Positions 52,701 through 64,000 of a DNA stretch of 64,000 bases are shown here, piece after piece. This stretch comes from Liolophura sinensis (Eukaryota > Mollusca > Polyplacophora > Chitonida > Chitonidae): contig NC_088299.1 of the NCBI RefSeq assembly GCF_032854445.1, forward strand, positions 13,261,608-13,325,607, given 5' to 3'. The notes under the pieces are model-generated. The model made no database searches and was not told the DNA's origin. It was given only the letters and a program-made list of their open reading frames with translations. Made by a program: the position numbers and the translations under genes. The stretch's first letter is position 1. The number at the start of each line of letters is the position of its first letter.

Positions 52701-55700
52701 ATATTCTAGAGTATGGCGTAAAACTCTAATCAAATAGATACATGTAAATTTGCAGCAAAGCGAGAAAACATGCTCACACACTATTTATTTATTTTATTTA
52801 ATTGTTGTTTAATGTTATACTCAAGAATTTTTGGCGAGCGCTTTAACCACTAGACCAGGGACCGCCAATCTGAACGGTTATGAGTGTGAGAATTCCATGA
52901 TAAGCACCTCAAACACATGTATGAACCCCACCACATCTCTTAACATTTTCTGACTTCCATGTAATTATATACCTCTCACAGTGTTCTGGATATTTACCTT
53001 TGTCGTGTTCCATAGAGACACCTCTGTACCAGCTGGTGATGATGTAAACATGCAGCCACGAATGCCAGTTCACCATCACCCTGTAAACACATCACCCACA
53101 CATGTAAACAAGTGACACATACCGTTAGAAAGGTACATGTACAGCGTAGAGGTAATACTACATCTTAAACTAAGACACTGAATTAGGTCAATCATCAGTA
53201 ATTTATTATGAACGATCACCTCAGGCTTAAAAATAAAAGACAAGGGCTTCAGAGAATACTGGTAGCTTGCCTGACTGAACATTTCGTAAAACTGCATAAT
53301 GTTCAAGTCATGTGATACATTAAAATACTGACCTTAAAACAAAAAGAAAGGCCAAAATTACCATACTGTCACACATATGACGGTTGCAAAGCAGATAAGG
53401 ATTGCAGAGCAGTGACTTCATAAGTTATGGAGCAGTAGACACCATGGGGAGCATGAACAAATTTTCCCAGAGATCTTTGATGTGAAAACTGCAAACTGCA
53501 TTTGGCAATCCATGTACTGTGGGTTGCAATTGCAACCCTGTGAATGGTTAAGAAAGTGTTGAGCTATGAGGTAAAAAATTCCTTGGTCTTGATATGCAAA
53601 TCGACACCAAAGATTGGCTATTTGTGTATTATGGGTGGCCACTGCAACCGTATGATCGCTGAAAAACTTTAATTAAACTGGACACTGACACCGCCACTGA
53701 CACCGCCACTGTCAGCATCTGATCCCTCACTCACAATACCTCTCGTAAATCTGTATAGGAGAGCTAAAAAGGCACTAATATCCTGCAAATTCTGATCATT
53801 TAGGAAAAGAATATTAATCGTCATATCATTTAACCTTTCATTTAAATATGCAGACTTTGGAAGTGGAGCATACACATGTATTTATAATAACATGTTTACA
53901 GATAATCAGATGACAGACAGGCTATGGAAAGTCTTTTCACCAATCACAGACTTCAATTCCAACATAAAAATTCTTTGCATAAGATGAAATAAGTATGGCA
54001 TACATTGACCAACAGACTGACAATTCACTGACCAATCAGAAGACAAGACAGTGTACCTTTGTCTAAATGAGCAAGTGAGTCTTTTAACTCCCACTGAATA
54101 ACTATAATAAAGCTTTGCGATTACGACAAGGCTTCATTCATTAGAGGTTTTCATAATGTAGTGTAAACTATACTAGAGAAGCAGAATGTGACGAATTACC
54201 TTCCATGTGGCCAGCATGACACCCTGGGGTAGTAAGTAGAGGTTCACTAGGTCATCTGATGAGGTGGGGGAGTTTGTTCTCACCCAGCTATCCCACTTCA
54301 GCTCTAACTCTAACAATAGACTTCTCTGGTATGGACTGAAATTAAACAGCCATAACACGAACATCTGTTTAGCAAGAAAAGCTGCTCTTTCCACATCAAT
54401 TATTTATCTGCATGTATAATATAATCAAACTTTCACCTCAACTTCCTCCATGTAAGTGCACTATCTTCACTACAGATAATATTAAGACAAAAAATTTCAA
54501 ATCATTTTATGTTAGAATTAAAACTTTCCTGCATGTGAGTTGTAGGCACAGACTGCATTCACACATCGTCTTAACTGTACATAAAAAGGCCTGGTGACTT
54601 GCGATGAGCCCTTAATCCAGTGGGGTGGCAGCTTATCTTTCAATCATGTTACATTTAGGTAGCCCTGGTGTGAAGCAGGACCTTAAGCCATTGTTATGTC
54701 AACAGTGGATCGTAGTGTAATATCCACAATGTTATAATGTATCAGTTTTAATTGTCGCATTCTTCTGTCTTTAATGTGATATCATCATGATGAGCTGGGA
54801 GTGGAACATTTGACATCAATAAAATGATGTCAATGTCCTCTTGCCCTGCATTTGACAGGTCATGATTCTTGCAAAAGAAATTTTCAAGACTAGGCCATCA
54901 TCATGTTTGTTGTGGGTAACCCTATTAACCCTCCAAAATGTGCCCTACTCTAGAGCCTTTATTAGGCTGTTGATGGAATTTCCTTTCATAATTTCCTCCC
55001 GAATTTAATTTCTTTAAAATCCAAATCTTCTTAATTTTAAATAGCCAGAATTCAAAAAAGAAATTCCTGACTGACCTTCCCATTTCTTTCTGACAGGGTC
55101 AGGTTACCCTAAAACAAACACCTTTCTTGGAATGGTCTTGTACCTTGCTTTGTACCTTGCTTTGATAGTTCCTAATGGTAAGAAAGGGTCAATGGTGCTC
55201 TCTTATGTGGTCATAAAGTTTGCACATGACTATTTATTTATTTATCTGATTGGTGTTTAACACTGAGACTATTTATCTTGCCCCAGTGTGATGCATGTCA
55301 AGTGGAAAGTCCGAAAGTAACTTGCCAAAGGTTGGTGGTTTACTCCAGGCACTTTAGTTTCCTCCACTAATAAAATTGACCAATGCTGTGCGAGTGTAAA
55401 ATTCTTGAGTATGATGTTAAATAACAGAAAAAGATTAACAAATATTAAAAACAGAAGGTACATTATTTTTAGTGCCATTATCGGCTAAACAAAATTTGAA
55501 ACATAATACCTGTTGGCCACTGCCCTCCCACGTTCAAAGAACAGCGGGTTGATGGAGTACACCTGTATCTTGCGGATTTCTCTGAGGGAAGGGGACTGTA
55601 AGCTGTACCACCTGACCAGACTGGACATACAGAAGGGGAAGTTCCCACAAGCTCTCATCTCATGCTGCTCACCACGACTGTCCTGTAAAACCAGCACCCA

Positions 55701-58700
55701 CTGAATACCACACCGTCTGAAACAAGAGCCAGCATGGAGTGTGAGTGGTGACATCAACAGCCACTGAATACCACACCGTCTGAAACAAGAGCCAGCATGG
55801 AGTGTGAGTGGTGACATCAACAGCCACTGAATACCACACCGTCTGAAATAAGAGACAGCATGTAGTGTGAGTGGTGACATCAACAGCCACTGAATACCAC
55901 ACCATCTGAAACAGAGTGGGCATAGAGTGTTAGTGGTGACATCAACAGCTTCTGAATACCACACCGTCTGAAACAGAGTGGGCATGGAGTGTGAGTGGTG
56001 ACATCAACAGCCACTGAATACCACACCGTCTGAAACAAGAGCCAGCATGGAGTGTGAGTGGTGACATCAACAGCCACTGAATACCACACCGTCTGAAACA
56101 AGAGCGACCATGAAGTGGGAGTGGTGACATCAACAGCCACTGAATACCACACCATCTGAAACAGAGTGGGCATAGAGTGTTAGTGGTGACATCAACAGCT
56201 TCTGAATACCACACCGTCTGAAACAGAGTGGGCATGGAGTGTGAGTGGTGACATCAACAGCCACTGAATACCACACCGTCTGAAACAAGAGCGACCATGA
56301 AGTGGGAGTGGTGACATCAACAGCCACTGGATACCACACCATCTGAAACAAGAGTGAGCATGGAGTGTGAGTGGTGACATCAACAGCCACTGAATACTGC
56401 AATTTGTAAAACAATAAGGGTGAGTCATAGCACCAACACACTGAACACTACACCATCTGAAACAGTTAGCATGGAATGACTGTCTGAGAGGCTGATAGGT
56501 TGACCTTTATGTGTTTCTGAAAGTGCATTTTAATATACCAAACTTTGGGTAAATACAGTATTTCAACATACAACACGCATATCATAATTTGCAAAAATAC
56601 AAAAAGCATTGGGAATAACTATCGATATCTGCCTGTGGTATCCGCAACTACTGTAATATGACAGGCTAAGAGCTCCATATACTGTACCACTGTTTGACCA
56701 CTATACCTACTCTAGGATTTTAGGTCTCTCTTGGTCAGCTATTCTAGAGGTGAAGCTAGTTCAGCATCGTTTGAGCGCTCTACCTTCTCTCTGACTCTCT
56801 CTTGTAGGTGTAGCCAGTTCAACATTTTGTAGCACTTTTTGATTACCACACCTACTATAGGACTTTGCTGGTCTCTCTTGGTAAGCCAGTGTACGGGTGT
56901 AGCTAGTTTAACCTAATGTACCACTGTCTGACCATTATACTTACTCTAAGATTTTGTTGGTCTCTCTTGGTAAGCCAGTGTACGGGTGGAGCTTTCGCAG
57001 GTGACGAAATGCGTCCTTATTCCTCTGATCTGAGCATCTATAATCAATTATTAAAATAAAAATAATAAAAAACAGTCATACTATCTAAAATATGTCCATT
57101 TTTAGACGCACTTTATGTCCATTTTGTTTAAATTCATAAACCTTTAATTTACCTGAAAAACAAACTTAATGTATAAGAAAATCTCTTTGTGATACAAATA
57201 GAAGCCCAATAATTTTAGTCCAAATATGAAACAGGTGGACAACAGATACAGTGAAGACTAATGGATCTATGTAGTAAAAAACAGTAACGACTATATTCTC
57301 AAACAGTACTTAATTCTGACCACCAGGTCCCTACGATCTATCAATGAGATCAAGCCATAAGGTAAGCATGTAGAGCAAACAGTAGCTAAGACATCTCTCA
57401 CACTGTTGACATCTTGCTCTTTGACAACTGACCCCAAACATTTGTGAACATAAAATTCAAGGTTTGGCACAGATTTGCAATCAAGCAAATCCTTTCACAT
57501 ACCTTTTTATACACTGCGACTTCCAGAAAGAAAATGGAATGTTTTCTGGCTCTAATGTGGTGTCCTTTTTTTTATTTGGTGCATATGTCTTGAATATTTC
57601 AGCCCAAAGCAGACTGAAAATGAAAACAATGATAAATACACACAACATGCAACTGAGCTAAAAAAATATGTAAACAATGACATTATTTTCACAACATTAT
57701 TATTTCAGCCTGTTAAAAAATTGGTACATAGATCTATGTGTTTCTGTGTTGAGCTTTTGAATGGCAACCTTCAGAAGCCATCTGTAGTCTGCATTTTCAC
57801 AACAGATCATACAACGTGTAAATCAGCCATAAATCAAAATAAAGGTCTATATCATTTATCAGTTTTTGAGAAAAAACCAATACTGGAGAAAAAACAATAT
57901 AGTTAGAACGAATCCAGACTACTAGCAGACTAAACTCACTTGTCATTTGCTAAGATGTTCCAGCGTTTACAAACTCTGGCTGTCAACAAAAGATGGTGAG
58001 CTCCAAAAAATGAAAATATCTTATATAGAACTTCATCAGGCAGACTGAAACAAAAAATGAATGAGAAACATTTACTAAGATGATCATTCAAATTTGTTGA
58101 TTGTTTGTACTGTTCTTAGTGTTGTAGGCTGGTAATATTTTATCTATGAGTAACTAATGTATACTGGAAACTTTTCATGGGCATCAAAGAATAGACAACA
58201 ATGAATATTGAATGTTAAATTCAAAATTCCAAAGATTACAAAAGATGACTTACTGATCTATTGTGGTCCTTCCTTTTCTCATTAGCACTGGTTTGGCCTT
58301 CACATAACTGTAGCTATTAGACCTGAAGATAAATGTCAGCAGTCATAATACACATTTAACATAAACAATTTATAATTATGATTTATGACAAAATACATGA
58401 TGGAGCATTTATTGTTCTGGTACATAAAGCAGATTTGTAAGCATGTCTTTTTTTTTCAGAACCACTGTACTGTAGCTAGATTCTAATATTAATGTAAAAA
58501 ATAATACAGAAAAAGTTCACAATAATAATTCAGATATTGCAAATTGGCATCAGCTGACAAATTTATCAGCAAGCATTAAGGCTAGTTTTTTTTTTTAATA
58601 TAGAAGAAACCTGGTGTAATGCAAAATTATGCGGTGGATACAGTTTGGCAATTTTATTAATTTATTTAGTCTACATGTTAAACAATATTTCACCTAGATA

Positions 58701-60063
58701 AGGGTGGTCAGTTTTAAGTGTGGGCGAAAACAAAAGCATCTTGTCAGGCACTCGAGACTGTGCACATCAGGGCACTTGCCATTTTGCTCCTGCCATCAGT
58801 CATACTTGTGCTAACATATTGCTGATAAAACTTGTCTAAATAACAAGAAAGTTTATACGACACCTTGATTCATGGTGACATAAGTTCTAATCCACAATTT
58901 GGTGTTGTTCAGAAATTAAATACCAGTATACTGGTATTGCACAATGTTCTGTTTAACATACACGTACTATAATTTCTGGTTATTATGGGTCAAAAGTCTT
59001 TAAATATCATTTACTGTTGTTCACATTACTATACTTTTCCATGGTATCTTTATTTTACCTTACCATCTGCTAGCCACTTCAATCAGCAGGTGACTGAAAG
59101 TCTTGAGCCAAAAATAAAAATGTAATCTTGCAAACTTGCAAAAAGGTACTCTAAGATTAGTGGCTAGTGCAAAAGAAGATCTACTTGGCTGGCAAATTTA
59201 TACTGATTTAAGTATCTTGGTATTACCAAATTTTGTACAATGAGTGTAAAATTATTTCAGCAGAATCCAAGGAAATTTTTTCAAATCAGTTAAAAGAACA
59301 AGAATTATTACAATTAAAATAAGAAGGTGGTATATTTGCAATGATGGGAATATTTTACCAGTACATTCAATATTAACGCTGTTTTGGCACTCAACACTAT
59401 TACTTGCAAGAAAGCAATTCTTAAACAGTTGCATCAACAGTCAACAGTCATGGGATTACATTGAAAATTGCTTTCTGGCTGGTTTGTTACAATGGGAGAC
59501 TTGAGGACAAGCTACACAGCTGGTCCAAATCACAATAGAATATGTTTTCTTCTGTGATGTTGCAGAGTGTGTGTACTTCATATATGTTTTATGAGCAGAC
59601 ACCAATAATTGTGATGTAATAAAGGAAAAAAACAAATGAGTTCACAGCTCTGGACCGTCTTGATACAGGTGGGAAGAAGTTTTACGAATTCCATTTTAGG
59701 GGCCTGAACCCTTTGGCTGTTTGTAAAAACAAGCTAGTTGCATATGTAAGCCAACGACCTGCTTCTCGTATGCTGATTATGATAAGCAGATTTTAAATCC
59801 ATTTTTTTTAGATTTTTCACTCTACTACGTGACAACTGGGGTTAATGTATATTATAGTCCCAGGTGACAATAGCATCAACTTAACAAATCCGTAAACTTT
59901 GAATTACACGAATTACTAACTTATTAAGAGAACGTTGTCCTGTAGATTGCCCTGATCTCTTTATATCTCCCGAGGCACTCTTTTCTTCGCTCCATTTCTT
60001 TTTGTGCTTTCGGAGATACTGCTTTATTTGTTGCTGTGAAGTAGGTACTGTTGAACTGGACAT
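46730..60063 (-). CDS. FBXO15: F-box only protein 15 (FBXO15)
   Basis: Fifteen exons on the minus strand: 59921-60063, 58254-58322, 57940-58044, 57503-57613, 56945-57037, 55510-55716, 54200-54335, 52998-53080, 52150-52205, 51677-51775, 50979-51094, 50082-50143, 49583-49614, 47853-47938 and 46730-46822. All are in phase, giving 496 aa (human 510). F-box proteins bind SKP1 and choose substrates for SCF ubiquitin ligases; the substrate here is unknown. Seen: basic N-terminus; F-box at about residues 71-106 (LPDEVLYKIFSFF, then RVCKRWNILAND); LHPYTGLPRETNKIL; LYLLPQGVMLATWK; GELAFVAACLHHHQLVQR; ILDEQGHPFWCL; and the C-terminal AINDWFGTLYK, all close to human FBXO15. The exon 1 donor is a weak gttagt. 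Repeats copy several exon edges (listed separately), but the reading frame is intact. Confidence 0.93.
47535..47720. repeat. Dispersed non-coding repeat, family B
   Basis: Matches 27750-27945: cttgaggtttgcttgggata and ggacttttgtgggccaaact in the same order. In the last FBXO15 intron. Confidence 0.6.
48275..48366. repeat. Near-perfect hairpin (40-nt arms, 12-nt loop)
   Basis: Left arm 48275-48314 begins gatatacaatgagtgaccca; right arm 48327-48366 ends gtcacgaattgtatatc. Few mismatches. Lies in FBXO15 intron between exons 47853-47938 and 49583-49614. Probably a small inverted-repeat element or the core of one. Confidence 0.85.
51505..51568 (-). repeat. Dispersed repeat fragment (reverse)
   Basis: Reverse complement of the family at 45778-45905: tgactgaaaaattgttgagt, then aaccccaagcactcactcac. 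Confidence 0.65.
51940..52105 (-). repeat. SINE copy in FBXO15 intron
   Basis: gattggtgttttacgcccta, attatggtgggaggacactg, cgaccatccgcaggttgctg and then truncation before the tRNA-like head. Minus strand, next to FBXO15 exon 9. Confidence 0.8.
52565..52742 (+). repeat. SINE copy in FBXO15 intron
   Basis: gacatacgtgggaaggtcag, ggttctgcccggtttcctcc, gaaatattctagagtatggc. Plus strand, lacking most of the head. Inverted relative to 51940-52105, with exon 9 between them. Confidence 0.8.
52782..52870 (-). repeat. Internally deleted SINE
   Basis: Tail (tttatttaattgttgtttaa, atactcaagaatt) joined directly to a tRNA-like end (gcgctttaaccactagacca); the body is missing. Confidence 0.6.
55226..55430. 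repeat. Diverged repeat mosaic with SINE tail pieces
   Basis: Begins tatctgattggtgtttaaca (SINE tail, minus) and ends aaaattcttgagtatgatgt (SINE tail, plus). The middle block aacttgccaaaggttggtgg also occurs at about 39551-39600. Confidence 0.5.
55697..56470 (-). repeat. 62-63 bp minisatellite copying the FBXO15 exon 6 acceptor
   Basis: About 11 full units plus degenerate ones in the intron just upstream of exon 6. Each unit (minus strand) has a pyrimidine stretch, TTTCAG, then ACGGTGTGGTATTCAGTGG, i.e. the acceptor and the first 19 nt of exon 6, followed by ctgttgatgtcaccact. A higher-order period of 250 bp (four units) is visible: 55898-56147 recurs at 56148 onward. Confidence 0.9.
56690..56944 (-). 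repeat. Decayed tandem copies of the FBXO15 exon 5 donor side
   Basis: Downstream of exon 5 (56945-57037), the block tctctcttggtaagccagtg-tacgggt, which corresponds to exon 5 coding sequence for YTGLPRE, recurs near 56868-56900 and, more diverged, near 56725-56760 and 56795-56815. Each is followed by a ctactctaggattt-like remnant of the donor. Confidence 0.6.
59489..59685. repeat. Dispersed 210-bp repeat, family C
   Basis: Second copy of the repeat at 45935-46150 (tgggagacttgaggacaagc to gagttcacagctctggaccg), in FBXO15 intron 1. Confidence 0.7.
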
Positions 60064-60385
60064 TGCCTGCGAGCCGTGCAGCGTTGTTGTTGAAAATTAC
60101 AACTTCCAAATATTCAGCTAAAACCATAATTTGGAACTGACATGACAAAAACATGAACAGGTTCGGTCAAAGACTCTTACACGGTACCCGTGGTAACACA
60201 GCAGGGAGGAATAATTAATGCGTTTTCAAAGAAAACGGTCAGTAGATCACACTGAGAATCCAATGGTGAATGACGGTTTGTGGCAAACAAATCACGACGC
60301 GTCTGAACCTCCGCGACAACCGCAAAAAGGATAAAAGTGCACAGTGCGCAGTCGCACTGCAAACATTTCACGCAAATCAACAGAG
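60064..60385. promoter_or_regulatory. Shared divergent promoter, FBXO15 / HSBP1
   Basis: 322 bp separate the two start codons, which point outward. A CCAAT box lies at 60260-60264. No TATA box or clear heat-shock element was seen. A bidirectional promoter is inferred from spacing. Confidence 0.5.
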
Positions 60386-60702
60386 ATGGCAGACACAGGC
60401 AAAGATTACCTCACCAATAACTCAGATCCTAAAAATATCCAGGATCTGACAAATTTTGTAAGTATTGGATGTTAATGTATACATTCTGTGTTTATGTGCA
60501 GTGCTTTATTTTGTCACTATGAGGAGTATGTTGGCTCATTTCTAAGCGGCAAACCCGGCTGAGTTCAATTTCATGATTATGAAATGTCAAGCTTGGACTT
60601 GACAGCATATAGCCTAACATGTATAAGATGTCAGATTTTCTTGCTATGGACTTCTCATGTGTATAAGTCTCACAAAGTTTAATGAAGTAGTGCCTTGGCG
60701 TT

Positions 60703-60744
<42 letters not shown>

Positions 60745-63359
60745 ATGTAGTTATTGAAAGAGGACAGTAGCACTGCCTAAAAAAAAAAATATATATTAAC
60801 CGAATTGCTGTTAGAAGCCGTATCATTTCAGTTGTTTCTTCATTAGACTTTGTACATCATGTTGTAAAATTTATCATGTTTTGTCATTTGAAATGGCAGG
60901 TTTTCTGACAGTGGCAATAATTTCATTTCAGTGCCGTCGGAATAGATATAGGTCTTTTTAAAATATTGTGAATATACCTTTGTATGTTGTGATCAAACCA
61001 CACCAATGCACAACAGTTCACGTTTTTGGAATAACAGTGTTACGATGACACATTGACAAGCACTTGTGCTGTGACAACATCAAATTTCTTGGCAAGCAAC
61101 TTACATGAAAACACATTTCCAGTTTATTATGCAAATAAATTTTAGGTTAAGGTTCCTTGGTGCAATGTCCAAGTGATAGGAATGCTATTAAGCAATATTC
61201 AGTCTGTGATGAAATGTTACGAGAGCCACAGGATTTTGCGAATAGGGGTTACAACTAGGTGACCAGAAGGCCTGCCACTTGGATTTGCATGCACATTTGC
61301 ATGCACCTTTTGGTATATCAAGTATCAGGCCCTTATTGACAGGTACACTTGTGTTAAGTCAAGAAACTGGAGTTCTTGCTGTTGGAGTCTGTTACCCTTT
61401 TCTTTCAAAATCTTGTGGACCTTGCAAGTTGAATACAGCTTATTCAGTTGGATTCTCAAATACTAATTTGTCTTGATATTGGAGATAACCTTTACTAAAA
61501 CCAACATTTACTATCCAATTTCCCACCACATTATAAACATGGTAATTTGGATTTTTCAGAAACTGTAGTAATTAACATGAGATTCATGCCAGACTAAAAC
61601 CACGCAAATATCCCCAGCAACAGACCTAACGTTATTTCCAGTTAGTGATACTTATAGTCTCATATTAGTGACAATGACACCCCTTCAGTATTATTTGAAA
61701 GACTTGTGATTTTGTTTGGCTTATGTTATTTTCTCCCTCATAACTTTGTGAGCAAGGCGTGGAATTGGCTTTAAGCCGTTTTTAGTTTTATGCTTAACTT
61801 ATTGAAGTTGAAAAGCATGATCCATATCCCAGCTATAATGAATTAAATTGAACAAAGAACTGAAGCCTTTATCCCAGTGGTTTATATCATTTCTCTTTAT
61901 AAAAACATTCACGTGCTGACTTGACACCAAATCATGGCCTCCAGTTTGTCGTGTGTTGAATTTTCTACATTCACTTGATATATAATATCATGTATACACA
62001 GTTTGTTACAATCAGTTAATAGCACATACATAATTGAATGTTTCTGTTTACATTATATTCTCTGCATATATGTGTAAAACTAAAAAAGCTAGAATAGCCT
62101 CCGGAAAATAAAACTGATACATGTATATGATACGCCAGCTCAGTCAGAGATCAATCAAGTTATCAGTGTGTGTAGGTGGAGACAAACACTGTATCCATGG
62201 TTACTGTAAACAAAAACTTTCTCAACAGCAGCTAGTGTTAGCCAGTAGCTGTTACAAACAGCTAGCCAAACACTGGCTTATGGCAGGGGATTAAAGTTGC
62301 CAATAGAACAGTTTCTTCTTGGTTTGAATCATGTTGAAACTTGTTCCACATAAGGCTGAGGTGTTGGTCATTTTTGTTGGCAGGGGGCTTGACACATTGT
62401 GAAGTTTTTAACAAATCTTTATTGTATGTGATAAGTGTACTTTGTCATGTCAGCCCAAGTTCAAATATAATAACCTGAAGGTGTGACATATTAGTGATAG
62501 ACTCACTATGTTTGTAGTTGTACTTGTGCAGAGGCTTTTTCAGGGCAACTGAGTACTTTCATTTGTGTTCACTTCCACTATTGTTCTCAGGCCTGGTTGA
62601 TTCTGAGTAATTATCCACTGGTAGTAAGACTTTGCATATTGCTCAACAAGTTTGAGTGGATAGAGAAAAACAATTTTACCAGACCCTTAGTTTTTGTTAG
62701 AAGAAAAATTGATGACTTGGGAATATATATTATCTTCTTTATACACGAGAGGATTATGAGAAAATTATGGGAATTGAACTGTGTTACGTAGATTAACAAT
62801 CTCCAAATTTCACGAAACATCATTTTGTCCGTAAAGACAAATTAATACCATCCGGATAGGCTTAACTGAAATATAATTGAGTGTATATGAAATGATTAAA
62901 AATTGCAGTACTTATGGATGTGCATCAGTGATAATTTAGGGATCGGTAGCTATCCAATGGAAAGACGTCAATGAATATTCTTCTTTGATCAGTATTCTAT
63001 ATATGGTTTATTCCAGCTTTATTTCAGGTTTTTTACAAATAATGTACATCACTTGACATCATGCATGTGAAAGATGTGTAATACTTGTGCTTTGCGGGTA
63101 TTAATATTTTATCAAGATAATGAAGGCAAGCTGCAGATTCAGGAGTACTGTATTTAACTCTCCACAATTAGTCCAGGTCTACCAAGCTGTAATAAAATTT
63201 CAGTGTGAAAAGAGCTTTTACACTGTTACATGATTTATGTTTTGATATGACATATGATTAATCATCTCTGGGGTTTGTTTTTTTTTTGGTAGGTCCAGAC
63301 ACTCCTTCAGCAGATGCAGGATCGATTCCAGACCATGTCAGACCAAGTCATTGGGAGAA
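60386..63359 (+). CDS. HSBP1: Heat shock factor-binding protein 1 (3' end outside window)
   Basis: Two exons visible: 60386-60457 (24 codons, phase 0) and 63293-63359 (22 codons plus 1 nt). HSBP1 is a small all-helical coiled-coil protein that binds the trimerisation region of HSF1 and dampens the heat-shock response. Seen: N-terminus MADTGKDYLTNNSDPKN, then IQDLTNF, VQTLLQQMQDRFQ, TMSDQVIGR, matching human HSBP1 (QDLTSVVQTLLQQMQDKFQ) with a longer N-terminal lead. The remaining 30 or so residues (IDDMSSRIDDLE... in human) must lie beyond the window. Exon 2 ends not with GT but with ATATCCTTT, the U12-type AT-AC donor. Intron 1 (2.8 kb) holds no recognised gene. Confidence 0.93.
60706..60740. 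repeat. (GT)n microsatellite
   Basis: About 17 GT dinucleotides in HSBP1 intron 1. Confidence 0.95.
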
Positions 63360-63370
63360 ATATCCTTTCT
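63360..63370 (+). other. U12-type AT-AC intron 5' splice site
   Basis: ATATCCTTTCT directly follows the codon phase required by the HSBP1 protein (GR then I, split after its first base). It matches the minor-spliceosome consensus ATATCCTTT exactly. No GT donor gives the correct frame nearby. The branch site and AC acceptor were not found before the window ends. Confidence 0.75.
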
Positions 63371-64000
63371 GAATTGTATATCAAGGTTTAGATAACATAT
63401 TTGAATAAAATCAATAACAGGATAGTACAATTTGTTATTGGCGTAGCTACATTAGTGCCTAGATTCCAATAGATGACCTCATTGGCCAAGAGCTGTTAGT
63501 CTAAACCAAGGCGGTTTTGAGGCCTAGCAAATCCAGTTCATATCCAGTAGAGATACAGTTTCATGGAAATGCATGCAGGTGTAAATAAAGACTTATCTTT
63601 CAGTCACATAATGGATGTTTGTGAAATCCCAGCCTTGAAGTAGAAATTTATGAGACCCCATTGCTCCATGGTCTTGTTTGTGATAAGCAGTCAATGCTGT
63701 GTGTACGTCATCTGTAGGTGGTGTAAGATAAAGTTTTTTTGCCTTTCACCAATATGGCATTTTCATAAGGTTGAACTAGATCCATGGGTGAGAATCTCTT
63801 CATGACGTGTGCGTAGAGTTTATCTTTCACTGTTCAAAGGCTAGAGTGGTGGACATTGTACATGTGTGTGTATTCCCATCACTCTAGTTTCCTCTTAAAT
63901 GCGTCAGTAAAACTAACTGCAGTAGAACAAGTATGATTTCTTCAATACAGAGTAAGGCACCAAATAAAATGAATCAGTCAATCAATCTGAATTCGCACCT

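Noticed and set aside
55485-56441. Long repetitive minus-strand reading frames encoding LLMSPLTLHAGSCFRRCGIQ units
   Set aside because: They arise because the 63-bp minisatellite is a multiple of three; only the last part (55510-55716) is FBXO15 coding sequence.
57291-57488. Minus-strand ORF as an extra FBXO15 exon
   Set aside because: Exons 57503-57613 and 56945-57037 already join in phase and match the human protein without it.

Overview
This window is animal nuclear DNA. Genes are split into many short exons with GT-AG introns, the sequence is AT-rich, and copies of a tRNA-headed SINE recur throughout. The SINE and the 'cttggggtttaa...gtcgtacttaacaatttttcag' repeat are of a kind I associate with mollusc genomes, so I infer a mollusc (bivalve or gastropod); the species is not determined. 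A 200-base run of N lies at 3873-4072.

Six protein-coding genes can be reconstructed exon by exon with matching splice phases, apart from one unresolved 39-nt segment in DGAT1. (1) 1-3541, minus, cut by the left edge: a death-domain adaptor resembling insect IMD and the C-terminal part of RIPK1. (2) 5679-8154, plus: complete beta-tubulin, 4 coding exons, 445 aa. (3) 16281-36270, minus: DGAT1, the ER enzyme that makes triacylglycerol, about 16 exons. (4) 36581-41715, plus: TBC1D20, a Rab GTPase-activating protein, 9 exons, 408 aa. (5) 46730-60063, minus: FBXO15, an F-box protein, 15 exons, 496 aa. (6) 60386 onward, plus, cut by the right edge: HSBP1, the heat-shock-factor-binding coiled coil. 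The genes form three head-to-head pairs (IMD-like/tubulin, DGAT1/TBC1D20, FBXO15/HSBP1). The last two pairs have start codons only about 310-320 bp apart and probably share promoters. I see no evidence that the six genes act in one pathway.

The most notable finding is the IMD-like gene. Its first exon encodes LETD followed by AEPF at residues 10-17, which looks like a caspase-8/DREDD-type cleavage site that would expose an IAP-binding N-terminus, as in Drosophila IMD. It also has a RHIM-like core (NIHIGE) and a death domain. This suggests a lophotrochozoan IMD adaptor with the same layout as the fly protein.

A second theme is tandem repeats that copy exon edges. FBXO15 has a 62-63 bp minisatellite repeating the exon 6 splice acceptor, decayed copies of the exon 5 donor side, and a 101-bp array repeating the end of its last exon with the stop codon. 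DGAT1 exon 6 runs into a roughly 25-bp minisatellite that copies its splice donor. HSBP1 appears to carry a U12-type AT-AC intron. Non-genic DNA holds SINEs, MITE-like inverted repeats, several other minisatellites and a diverged tandem duplication at 9.3-11.5 kb. No CRISPR array, rRNA gene, free-standing tRNA gene or viral fossil was recognised.
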